From contig JAVJTT010000006.1 in the NCBI GenBank assembly GCA_040220135.1, forward strand, positions 186,001 through 250,000: a stretch of DNA of 64,000 nucleotides. Reading direction: 5' to 3'. The stretch's first letter is position 1, and each line of letters begins with the position of its first letter. Origin of the DNA: CAJXMH01 sp040220135 (GTDB lineage: Bacteria > Bacteroidota > Bacteroidia > Flavobacteriales_E > Vicingaceae). This document shows, piece by piece, positions 43,979 to 51,519 of the stretch. The notes beneath the pieces are model-generated. The model made no database searches, was not told where the DNA came from, and saw only the letters and a program-made list of their open reading frames with translations. The position numbers and the translations under genes are program-made.

Positions 43979-45909
43979 TGAAAAGAATAATTAGTTTGCT
44001 GTTTTTTGTTGTAACAAGCTTGTACCTGCAAGCTCAGAACCTCGATAGCACCTTACATTCTTTATCACACCTTCCCGATAGCAGTAAAATTGATAGCTTG
44101 GTTAAAATTGCTCGCAGCTTTGCGGTGGATGCGCAAGGAAAGAAAGCCCTGCCTTTTGCGAAATGGTCGCATCAAGCAGCTGTGAAAAACGGTCTTAAAA
44201 ACCGGATTGCCAAAACGAGGTTCTATTTGGCTTCGGCTTACATGGAATCACATGACTATGATAGCGCGCTTTTTCACTATGAAAAAACGCTAAAGGAATT
44301 AGTCGGCACACCCTATGAAGATTGGGCGCTTCACATCTACATTAACATAACTTGGGTAAGTCAAAATACAGGAGATTATAAAAAAGCGCTGGAAGTACAA
44401 TTATTAGCCTTAGACTACCTGGAAGAAAAGAAAGACACCTTGGAAGCAGCATGGTTTATGACTGACATAGGCTATTCTCATGACAGAATGAGAGCGTTTG
44501 AGGAAGCGATACGATGGCATAGAAAAGCACTGAAAATCTTTGCTGAGAAACAGAGTGAAGGAGCCTACCACTATGTTCTAAGTCGAATTGGAATGGCCTA
44601 TGATGATCTGGCACAGTACGATTCTGCTTTCCATTACAACTTAAAAGCATTGAATTACTTCGAAGCAGAAGGTGACACTTTTGAGGTAGCCGAAATTAGT
44701 TCCAACATTGGAAATTCATACATTAAGTTAGAAAAATGGGAAAAAGCATTAGCCTATACTTTGCGGGGGCATCAATTTAAAAAAGGACAAAAAAGAGCCG
44801 CTTCACAAGTGATTACTGAATCAAATTTAGGTCTTATTTACAGCAAACTAGGGCAATTTGATGAAGCCGAATATCATCTGCGACATGCCATCCAAACATC
44901 TACGACAGTAAAACACAGAAAGGCACTTTCTGAAGCCTACTACAGCATGTATCACCTTTACCAAGAAAAAGGAAATGTAGACTCAGTATTGCATTATTTT
45001 AAGTTAATGGACCAGCTTGAAGATAGCATTTACCAGCTGGAACGCACCAAGCAAATGGCTGAAATGCAAACCCGCTTTGAAACTGAAAAAAAGGAACAAC
45101 AAATTGCCTTACAGGCCGCTGAGATAAGTGAAAAAGAAAGCAAACTCTTAGCTCGTCAGCGCTTCATTTTGCTCATGGTCGTTTTGTTAGTAGCCCTCTT
45201 AATTTTTGGTTACTTGTTTTACCAACGCTATAAATCAAAAAAAGAGCAAGAACTTCAGAAGGCCATTATTCGTGAGCAGCAGAACGGCTTAGATGCAGTA
45301 ATTGAAGCACAAGAAGAAGAACGAAAGCGGATTTCAAAAGATCTACATGATGGCGTTGGTCAGCAGTTAAGTGGCTTAAAAATGGCTTTTCAGAAAATAG
45401 CAAATGAGATACAAATAGAAATCCCGGAAAAGAAAAAAGAACTAGACTCTCTTTCAAAAGTATTAGAAGAATCGGCTGATGAAGTGCGTTCCATTTCTCA
45501 CCAAATGATGCCCAAGGCACTGACCGAATTGGGCCTACTAGCTGCCTTGGAAGATATGCTTTCAAAAAGCTTAAAGCAAGTTGGCTTAAAGTATGAATTT
45601 GAACATTATGGTATTGAAGGTCGCTTATCGGAGAAAATAGAAATTAGCGTTTATCGAATATGTCAGGAGTTGATCAACAACATCATCAAGCATTCAAAAG
45701 CACAAAAAGTAGCTATTCAGTTGTTTAAAAACAAAGGTAAACTCATTTTAATAGTAGAAGATAATGGAGTTGGCATAAAGTCTGAAGACTCCGATGGGCA
45801 TGGCCTACTGAATATCAAAAGCCGCTTAAACCCTTTAAGCGGAGAGGTGAACTTTGAGCCGAGTCCACAGAGTGGAACTACAGCCACCGTTCGTATTCCT
45901 TTAGATTAG
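43978..45909 (+). CDS. TPR sensor histidine kinase, third paralogue
   Basis: The 643-residue protein has a signal peptide ending near LYLQAQ, TPR units (about 80-345), a membrane helix near 395-415 and a kinase core with His457 in KRISKDLHDGVGQQLSG. The ATP-binding boxes VEDNGVGI and DGHGLLNIKSRL are intact. It is more divergent from the other two, yet its last 45 or so bases are almost identical to those of the second kinase. It overlaps the convergent glycosyltransferase gene by 9 bp. Confidence 0.88.
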   Translation: MKRIISLLFFVVTSLYLQAQNLDSTLHSLSHLPDSSKIDSLVKIARSFAVDAQGKKALPFAKWSHQAAVKNGLKNRIAKTRFYLASAYMESHDYDSALFHYEKTLKELVGTPYEDWALHIYINITWVSQNTGDYKKALEVQLLALDYLEEKKDTLEAAWFMTDIGYSHDRMRAFEEAIRWHRKALKIFAEKQSEGAYHYVLSRIGMAYDDLAQYDSAFHYNLKALNYFEAEGDTFEVAEISSNIGNSYIKLEKWEKALAYTLRGHQFKKGQKRAASQVITESNLGLIYSKLGQFDEAEYHLRHAIQTSTTVKHRKALSEAYYSMYHLYQEKGNVDSVLHYFKLMDQLEDSIYQLERTKQMAEMQTRFETEKKEQQIALQAAEISEKESKLLARQRFILLMVVLLVALLIFGYLFYQRYKSKKEQELQKAIIREQQNGLDAVIEAQEEERKRISKDLHDGVGQQLSGLKMAFQKIANEIQIEIPEKKKELDSLSKVLEESADEVRSISHQMMPKALTELGLLAALEDMLSKSLKQVGLKYEFEHYGIEGRLSEKIEISVYRICQELINNIIKHSKAQKVAIQLFKNKGKLILIVEDNGVGIKSEDSDGHGLLNIKSRLNPLSGEVNFEPSPQSGTTATVRIPLD

Positions 45910-47103
45910 CTTTTTTAAAGCCTCATCCATGCGCTCAAACAAAGGAGCCCAGCGATATTTTTCGGCTGCTACTTTTCTACTTTGGTTTCGTAGTTGAGTC
46001 CAGGTATCTGCTTCTTCCAACAACAGAATGCATTTTGAAATAAAACCTTCAGCGGTATCGGCAATCATAATGTGTTGGCCATCTTTTACTTGTAGGCCTT
46101 CTGCACCAACAGAGGATGAAACTGTGGGAACCCCACGATACAAGCCTTCCAATACTTTTACCTTCATGCCGCTGCCAAAGCGCAAAGGAGCTAAGTAAAC
46201 GCGAGTTTTTTTGAGGTAATCGTCTAGGTCTTCAACAAAGCCGGTAAACACAATTTGAGCTTCATTAGCACAACGCTTCTTAATTCGTTCATCTGGTTCT
46301 TTACCTAAAATATAAAAGATCAGCTGGGGAAATTTGGTCTTTAAAGTTGGCCATACTTCGTTTAAGAACCACAGCAAGCCGTCTACATTAGGTTCCCAAC
46401 TTAAGGTTCCCATAAAGGTGAGGGCCAATTCTGTTTCTTCAAATTTCAAATCTTCTTTTGCTAATAACTGATCGTTCCCAAGGTGGTAAGTAGTGGAGAA
46501 ATTGCTCAGCTGAAAACCATGTTTTTTATAAAGCTCTTGGTCAGACTCCGTGGTGTACACCAAATCCGACTGATCAAAAATAGCTTGCTCATACTTTTTT
46601 ACCCTTCGTGCTTCATTTTTTAAAAGTGCTTTTTTGATGGGATTACTTTCAAGCTCGCTCATCCGCTGCCATAACATAAACTCAGCATTGTGGGTATGCA
46701 AAACTACCTTCCCTTTAAAGTCTTTGCTTACGTATTGAAACACTTCATAATGATCGATCAATACAATATCATACTCAGAGATCACTGTCTCAACCTTTTG
46801 CTTGAATGGTACACTATAATTCCGGTAGACATTCAAACAAGGGAAACCAAGCATACTCTTTAAAAGTGTCAGAGCGTTACGCGAAGTTTGATGTGGTTCA
46901 ACCAAGCAACGTTCAAGTTTGACTTGCTTTTGAAACTCTTCAACATAATCAGCATCATCGTCTTTCAGTAAGCAAGCCACACTTAAATGATAGCGCTGAC
47001 TGAGGTCTTTCACATAATGGAAAGACTTTACTGTGCCTCCACTTTTAGGAGGGAAAGGCAATTGGGTACTAATAAAAAGGATGGATCGCTTTGCTGCAGT
47101 CAT
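45901..47103 (-). CDS. GT4-family glycosyltransferase
   Basis: The 400-residue protein has a two-domain GT-B fold. It opens with ILFISTQLPFPPKSGGTVKS, has HTHNAEFMLWQRM in the middle, FMGTLSWEPNVDGLLWF, and the donor-binding stretch FGSGMKVKVLEGLYRGVPTV. This last segment is typical of glycosyltransferase family 4. The substrate is unknown; a role in surface polysaccharide or glycan synthesis is the usual one. It is divergent from the response regulator gene, and the gap holds an 8-bp inverted repeat (47121-47142). Confidence 0.85.
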   Translation of the reverse strand: MTAAKRSILFISTQLPFPPKSGGTVKSFHYVKDLSQRYHLSVACLLKDDDADYVEEFQKQVKLERCLVEPHQTSRNALTLLKSMLGFPCLNVYRNYSVPFKQKVETVISEYDIVLIDHYEVFQYVSKDFKGKVVLHTHNAEFMLWQRMSELESNPIKKALLKNEARRVKKYEQAIFDQSDLVYTTESDQELYKKHGFQLSNFSTTYHLGNDQLLAKEDLKFEETELALTFMGTLSWEPNVDGLLWFLNEVWPTLKTKFPQLIFYILGKEPDERIKKRCANEAQIVFTGFVEDLDDYLKKTRVYLAPLRFGSGMKVKVLEGLYRGVPTVSSSVGAEGLQVKDGQHIMIADTAEGFISKCILLLEEADTWTQLRNQSRKVAAEKYRWAPLFERMDEALKKLI

Positions 47104-47120
47104 AATATTGAAAGGCGAAA

Positions 47121-47142
47121 GTAAATAAATCTACTTATTTAC
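47121..47142. promoter_or_regulatory. Inverted repeat between divergent genes
   Basis: GTAAATAA (47121-47128) and TTATTTAC (47135-47142) form a perfect 8-bp inverted repeat with a 6-nt spacer. It lies between the glycosyltransferase and response regulator starts and may be an operator. Confidence 0.4.
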
Positions 47143-47183
47143 TAGAAGCTTGATGAATAGGCTGTAGTTTTATTTGAAATTGA

Positions 47184-47191
47184 TATATTTG
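47184..47191 (+). promoter_or_regulatory. -7 element (TATATTTG) before the response regulator
   Basis: A perfect TAnnTTTG ends 23 nt before the GTG start at 47215. No clear -33 element was found. Confidence 0.4.
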
Positions 47192-47214
47192 GTAGACTAA
47201 CCAACTAGATTAGA

Positions 47215-47871
47215 GTGCCTAGTAAAATACTCGTAGTAGACGACCATCAATTAGTCCTAGACGGACTAAGTTCGATTGTAAAAGATTTAGACGATTTTGA
47301 AATTTTAGCTGCAGCCCATAATGGCAAGGAAGCACTTGATATTACAAAAGCGCTAAAGCCAGATATTATATTAATGGACATTGATATGCCCGTTATGAAT
47401 GGCTTAGAAGCCATGCGGCGAATTAAAGAAGAGAACCCCAAGCAAGCTGTGATTATGCTTACCATGCACAATGAAGCATCACTCATTAAGAAAGTAATGG
47501 ATATTGGCGCAGACGGTTATGTGCTTAAAAATGCTGACCGAACGGAGTTTTACAGTGCTCTTTGTGCGGTATCTAAGGGCAAGAGTTACTTTAGCTCAGA
47601 AGTCACTCAGGCTTTGCTAAATCCGGAAAAAAACGGAGCCACTGCTTTTAATGTCTCGCCCGATACCATACAACTAAGCAAGTTGACGGAGCGCGAAATT
47701 GATGTTTTAAAGTTGATTGCAGAAGGCCTCTCAAACAAAGAAATTGGTGAAAAGCTTTACATTTCTCACCGTACGGTTGACACTCACCGCACTAACCTAA
47801 TGAAGAAGTTAGACGCCCATAACATTGCAGGTTTGATCAAGTTTGCCATTAAGAATGGGATGGTCAATTAA
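47215..47871 (+). CDS. NarL/LuxR-type response regulator
   Basis: The 218-residue protein starts with GTG. The receiver domain has Asp9/Asp10, the phosphorylation site Asp55 (IILMDIDMPVMNG), Thr83 and Lys105. The C-terminal LuxR helix-turn-helix spans about residues 153-215 (LTEREIDVLKLIAEGLSNKEIG). It is the natural partner for the three NarL-type kinases encoded about 1.3 kb upstream on the same strand. A separate LuxR domain very similar to its C-terminus is encoded 88 bp downstream. Confidence 0.92.
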   Translation: MPSKILVVDDHQLVLDGLSSIVKDLDDFEILAAAHNGKEALDITKALKPDIILMDIDMPVMNGLEAMRRIKEENPKQAVIMLTMHNEASLIKKVMDIGADGYVLKNADRTEFYSALCAVSKGKSYFSSEVTQALLNPEKNGATAFNVSPDTIQLSKLTEREIDVLKLIAEGLSNKEIGEKLYISHRTVDTHRTNLMKKLDAHNIAGLIKFAIKNGMVN

Positions 47872-47875
47872 TCAT

Positions 47876-47893
47876 CTAGGGTAATCTACCTAG
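47876..47893 (+). promoter_or_regulatory. CTAGGGTA/TACCTAG palindrome before the small LuxR gene
   Basis: CTAGGGTA (47876-47883), 3 nt, TACCTAG (47887-47893). A CTCTATTT block follows 16 nt later. The region resembles that at 48182-48224 over about 42 bp with a one-base shift, suggesting a shared regulatory site. Confidence 0.5.
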
Positions 47894-47959
47894 GCAAATC
47901 AGTAAATCACTCTATTTCAGTCCCTTTTACTTAAGCTTTACTTAGCTAAAATTTTAGCT

Positions 47960-48178
47960 ATGGAGCAAAAAGTAGACACAGTAAGCAATCTTACAGCTAG
48001 GGAAACCCAAATCCTCAAGTTGATTGCGGAAGGGTATTCCAATACTCAAATCGGCAAACTACTAGGAATAAGTCACCGAACCGTAGACACTCATCGTACC
48101 AATATTCGCAACAAATTAGGCGTAAGTGGTTTGGCGGGTATGATTCGCTATGCATTGAAAGAACAAATTATTGACTAG
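47960..48178 (+). CDS. Free-standing LuxR-type DNA-binding protein
   Basis: The 72-residue protein consists almost entirely of a LuxR helix-turn-helix (LTARETQILKLIAEGYSNTQIGKLLGIS in parts, then HRTVDTHRTN). No receiver domain precedes it, and only 88 noncoding bases separate it from the response regulator gene. It is closely related to that regulator's C-terminus. It could be a constitutive activator, or a competitor that binds the same sites or dimerises with the full-length regulator. It has its own ATG, stop and upstream palindrome. Confidence 0.82.
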   Translation: MEQKVDTVSNLTARETQILKLIAEGYSNTQIGKLLGISHRTVDTHRTNIRNKLGVSGLAGMIRYALKEQIID

Positions 48179-48181
48179 ACC

Positions 48182-48199
48182 CTACGGTAAATACCCTAG
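48182..48199 (+). promoter_or_regulatory. CTACGGTA/TACCCTAG palindrome before the propeller operon
   Basis: CTACGGTA (48182-48189), 2 nt, TACCCTAG (48192-48199): an 8-bp inverted repeat with one mismatch. It is followed 17 nt later by CTCTATTT. It matches the element at 41881-41897 (CTACG-N5-TACCCTA) and, with a one-base shift, the one at 47876-47893. Confidence 0.5.
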
Positions 48200-48270
48200 T
48201 TAAAATACGTAGAACCCTCTATTTGGTAAAACTAGTCTGCAACATAGCTTTGAATTTAAATTACAAACCA

Positions 48271-49365
48271 ATGAAAGTCATCACTTTTATATTAGTTAGC
48301 CTACTTGCATTTAACACCTACGCTCAAAATATCAACGAGAATTTTGAGAAGTGGATCGTAGAGGAAAAGCCCATTAACATTACCGGAATTGATCTTTCAC
48401 CTGATGGAAAAGAAGTGGCCTTAGTATGTGGAAAGAAAACCCCTTTAATGATATACGATTTAGCTTCTCAGTCGATTGTAAAGGAAATAGATATAAAAGA
48501 TGAATATTCAGGCTATAATGTGCACTATTCACCTACAGGGAAATACTTATTGATTCAAGAAAGGGTTTATGAAAATAACCCTAAAAAAGCGAAAAAGTCA
48601 GACTACCACGTAGTAGACTTACAAGCCGGAAAGTTGATTCATAAGTTCAAAAAAATCAGTGATGCTAAAATTTCTCCCGATGAAAGCAAATTATACGTAC
48701 TTGAAAAAGACCAGCTTGAAATAAGAGAGTTGCCGTCAGGTAAAATTTTGAAAAAGCGAGAACTAGAAGCAGGAAGAAATGCCATGGCGATTAGCCCCGA
48801 TGGCGAAGATTTAGCTGTGGTAGTAAAACCTACGAAAGAGGAGTTAAAAGAAATTACCACTGTAAGAAACGACAGAAAAGCATTAAAAGCTGCTTTAAAA
48901 TACCGTTTTGCCATTGCCATTTTCGATACCGAAACGCTAGAAAGAAAGAAAATGGTGAATGAGATCTATGACAACATTAACCAAATGCACTACTCAAAAG
49001 ATGGTAAAAAGTTGTTGTGCTTTAATGTGGCACAAAACTCTTACATCAATGTAATAGATGCTTCTACCTACCAACCAAGCCGCGAAGGATATTTGAGTCG
49101 CACTACTTCACAGCCTGACTTTAGCTATGGTTGGAATGGCGAATACTTTGGAATTTCAACCGTAGAAAAATGGCCTAGCGTTAACATTTATAAGGTAGAA
49201 TCTGCAAGTGTTGTAGACTATTACAACACCCAAATGAAAATCTGGAAAAACATTAAGAAAAAAGTGTTTGGCGGCACTAATACCAGTTTTGTGTTTTTGC
49301 CAGATGAACGCCATGTATTAATTGCCTACGGCAATACACTAATCAAGTGGAAAGTAAATAAATAA
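48271..49365 (+). CDS. Secreted WD40-like beta-propeller protein
   Basis: The start chosen is the ATG at 48271, which gives a signal peptide (MKVITFILVSLLAFNTYAQ); an upstream reading from 48223 overlaps the regulatory region. The 364-residue protein has WD40/YncE-like blades with repeated SPDGKEVALV, SPTGKYLLI, SPDESKLYVL and SPDGEDLAVV motifs. It should fold as a propeller in the periplasm or outside the cell. Its ligand is unknown. The next gene follows after 4 bp, so it heads a small operon. Confidence 0.75.
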   Translation: MKVITFILVSLLAFNTYAQNINENFEKWIVEEKPINITGIDLSPDGKEVALVCGKKTPLMIYDLASQSIVKEIDIKDEYSGYNVHYSPTGKYLLIQERVYENNPKKAKKSDYHVVDLQAGKLIHKFKKISDAKISPDESKLYVLEKDQLEIRELPSGKILKKRELEAGRNAMAISPDGEDLAVVVKPTKEELKEITTVRNDRKALKAALKYRFAIAIFDTETLERKKMVNEIYDNINQMHYSKDGKKLLCFNVAQNSYINVIDASTYQPSREGYLSRTTSQPDFSYGWNGEYFGISTVEKWPSVNIYKVESASVVDYYNTQMKIWKNIKKKVFGGTNTSFVFLPDERHVLIAYGNTLIKWKVNK

Positions 49366-49369
49366 AATC

Positions 49370-49762
49370 ATGAAAACAGCCATTAAAATTTGTCTATTCT
49401 CTCTACTGCTTGCAGCATTTAGCTTTCAAGCAGAAGCACAAAGAAAGCCCTTTTATACCACTCAAGAAGAAGTAGTAGAGGCCGCTTATAAATCCTTAGA
49501 TCAGCGTATGGAGTCCGGCTCTTTAGAAGAGTGGATTGAGGGAAATCTGGAGAAAGCGACCGGAGAAACTGAACTAAGCGGAACCTTTGTTTATGACCTA
49601 ACCATTCGAAAAAAAGGAGAAGTGGCTTCAGTTTTTAAGGTAGAAAGCGATGCCCCAATTAAAGTCCAGAATTATGTAAAAGATTATATGAAAGCGCTGA
49701 AATTTCCTTTCAAAATGCCCAAGAATAAAAGCTACAAATTTCGATACGAATTCAATTTTTAA
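49370..49762 (+). CDS. Small secreted protein, unknown function
   Basis: The 130-residue protein has a signal peptide ending near FQAEAQ. The C-terminal part has alternating strands (GTFVYDLTIRKKGEVASVFKVE and FKMPKNKSYKFRYEFNF) faintly reminiscent of a TonB C-terminal fold, but this is not secure. It lies between two beta-propeller protein genes, 4 bp after the first and 38 bp before the next, so the three are probably expressed together. Confidence 0.65.
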   Translation: MKTAIKICLFSLLLAAFSFQAEAQRKPFYTTQEEVVEAAYKSLDQRMESGSLEEWIEGNLEKATGETELSGTFVYDLTIRKKGEVASVFKVESDAPIKVQNYVKDYMKALKFPFKMPKNKSYKFRYEFNF

Positions 49763-49800
49763 AATCAATTAATTACATCACTAACCTAAAACCATTTATC

Positions 49801-51441
49801 ATGAAAACAAAAATGCTCACCCTTGCTGCAGCCCTCGCACTTAGTGTAGTTGGCTTTGCGCAAGAAGAAATGAAAGTACAGTGGGAAAAACAATATGACC
49901 ACAAATCAGACATGCATGGTACTGGCCTTGAAGGCGAAGTAAGTTACCTTGCTACTGACAAAGAAATCACTGTTTTTAATAATGATGACGGATCCGTAGT
50001 CTGGACCAACCGTTTTAAAGACTTGGCGCCTAAGCTGCGTAAAATTGATGAATTGATTCCCTTTTGGGACTCCAATTGTATTTTCTTGTTCGACAAAAGA
50101 ACCGGAAAAGATCAGATTGCAGTAGTTGACTTAAAAACAGGAAAGCTGTTGTGGAACTCTGAGCGTTACAAAAATTTAGGAGAAGATAATATTGTATACA
50201 TCTCTGAAAAAGATGGCTTTGCGCTATCATTAAAGGACGCTTTAATTTTTGTAAAAGCAAGAACCGGTGAAGAAGTATGGGAAACCACTAAATTTAAAGG
50301 AGTGGTTGGAAAGTACCTTTATGAGGATGGACACATAACCACTCTAAACCTTAATCCGGGTGGATTAAAAGGGCTTTTTAAAGGCTTTAAAAACCAATTG
50401 GCTAAAATCAACATGGACAATGGTGACATCATCTGGGAAAACACCTTTATCGGAGTGGCCGAAAAGAAATTGCTTACTGGAGAGCCTATCTATGATTTGT
50501 ACAAAGAAGGGAATAAGCTATTCTTAAAATTGAATGGTCTTCAGGTGTATGATGAAAGCACTGGAGCCACCTTGTGGTCTGCTACCCATGATGGTCAGAG
50601 CTTAGGGGGGAGATCAAACCCAGGAGGAGCAAATTTTTCCATCGTAAAACAATACGGTACGGTTGCTGAACCGGTAATACACGGCAATGATGTGTATGTG
50701 GTAGAAATGACCAAGAAAAGAGACCAAACCATCAGCAAGTATGATCTTAATACTGGTAAGTTGCTGTGGCAATCTCCAGACATTAAAAAGGCGAAGGCAA
50801 TTCCTGGTCTTTTTGTAAGCGGAGATAAGGTTATGGTTCAAATCGGAGGGGTTGTAGAGAGACACACTTATAGCAAACGAACTGATTCCGAAGGAAATGT
50901 GACCATTACAAGAAGAATTGACTATCCGAACATTAAGCCAAATGGCTTACAAGCCTTTAATGTGTCAGATGGCTCTTTTGCTTGGCGTTCTGAGAAGTTT
51001 AAGAAAGGCATTACCAACGCTTTCTTAGATGGTGATAACATTATTGTTTGTAGCGGAAAAGCGCTTTACTCTTTAGTTTCTGAAACCGGAGCAGATAATT
51101 ACGAGAAAGATGTAAAAGATGCCGGAGTTGGCAATGCCGTGCAAATTATAAAGCACAAAGACATGATTGCCGTAATTGGAGAGAAGGGAATTGCTACCTA
51201 TAAAATTGCAAGTGGCGACTTTGTTAATGCGAGCAAGTACAAAAAGTCGTCAATGATGAAACGAAACAATGAGGTGGTAATCATGGAAACGGATAAAAGT
51301 GACATTGCTTGTTTTGATCTAAACACTTGCAAGTATGAAGAATACAACAACAAAAAGTCAGCAAGCTCTACTTTAAGTCAAAACGGTGACTACGTTTATG
51401 TTTACCAGAAAAAGGACGTTACAAAATTGAAGACGCGCTAG
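49801..51441 (+). CDS. PQQ-like beta-propeller protein
   Basis: The 546-residue protein has a signal peptide ending near SVVGFAQ. It has repeated PQQ-type blade motifs such as DDGSVVWTNRF, TGKLLWNSERY, TGEEVWETTKF, NGDIIWENTF and TGKLLWQSPD. These are typical of BamB-like or PQQ-like seven- or eight-bladed propellers. No PQQ-dehydrogenase catalytic residues were recognised, so a scaffold or binding role is more likely. It is followed by a strong terminator. Confidence 0.78.
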   Translation: MKTKMLTLAAALALSVVGFAQEEMKVQWEKQYDHKSDMHGTGLEGEVSYLATDKEITVFNNDDGSVVWTNRFKDLAPKLRKIDELIPFWDSNCIFLFDKRTGKDQIAVVDLKTGKLLWNSERYKNLGEDNIVYISEKDGFALSLKDALIFVKARTGEEVWETTKFKGVVGKYLYEDGHITTLNLNPGGLKGLFKGFKNQLAKINMDNGDIIWENTFIGVAEKKLLTGEPIYDLYKEGNKLFLKLNGLQVYDESTGATLWSATHDGQSLGGRSNPGGANFSIVKQYGTVAEPVIHGNDVYVVEMTKKRDQTISKYDLNTGKLLWQSPDIKKAKAIPGLFVSGDKVMVQIGGVVERHTYSKRTDSEGNVTITRRIDYPNIKPNGLQAFNVSDGSFAWRSEKFKKGITNAFLDGDNIIVCSGKALYSLVSETGADNYEKDVKDAGVGNAVQIIKHKDMIAVIGEKGIATYKIASGDFVNASKYKKSSMMKRNNEVVIMETDKSDIACFDLNTCKYEEYNNKKSASSTLSQNGDYVYVYQKKDVTKLKTR

Positions 51442-51463
51442 GTTGGTGCATTTTTGATTGTAA

Positions 51464-51502
51464 GGGGGTTTGGGTTTGAAAAAATAGCAAACCCCCTTTT
51501 TT
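51464..51502 (+). terminator. Rho-independent terminator after the propeller operon
   Basis: GGGGGTTTG (51464-51472) and CAAACCCCC (51488-51496) form a 9-bp stem with a 15-nt loop, followed by six T residues. Confidence 0.88.
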
Positions 51503-51519
51503 AGTTAAACCCAATATTT

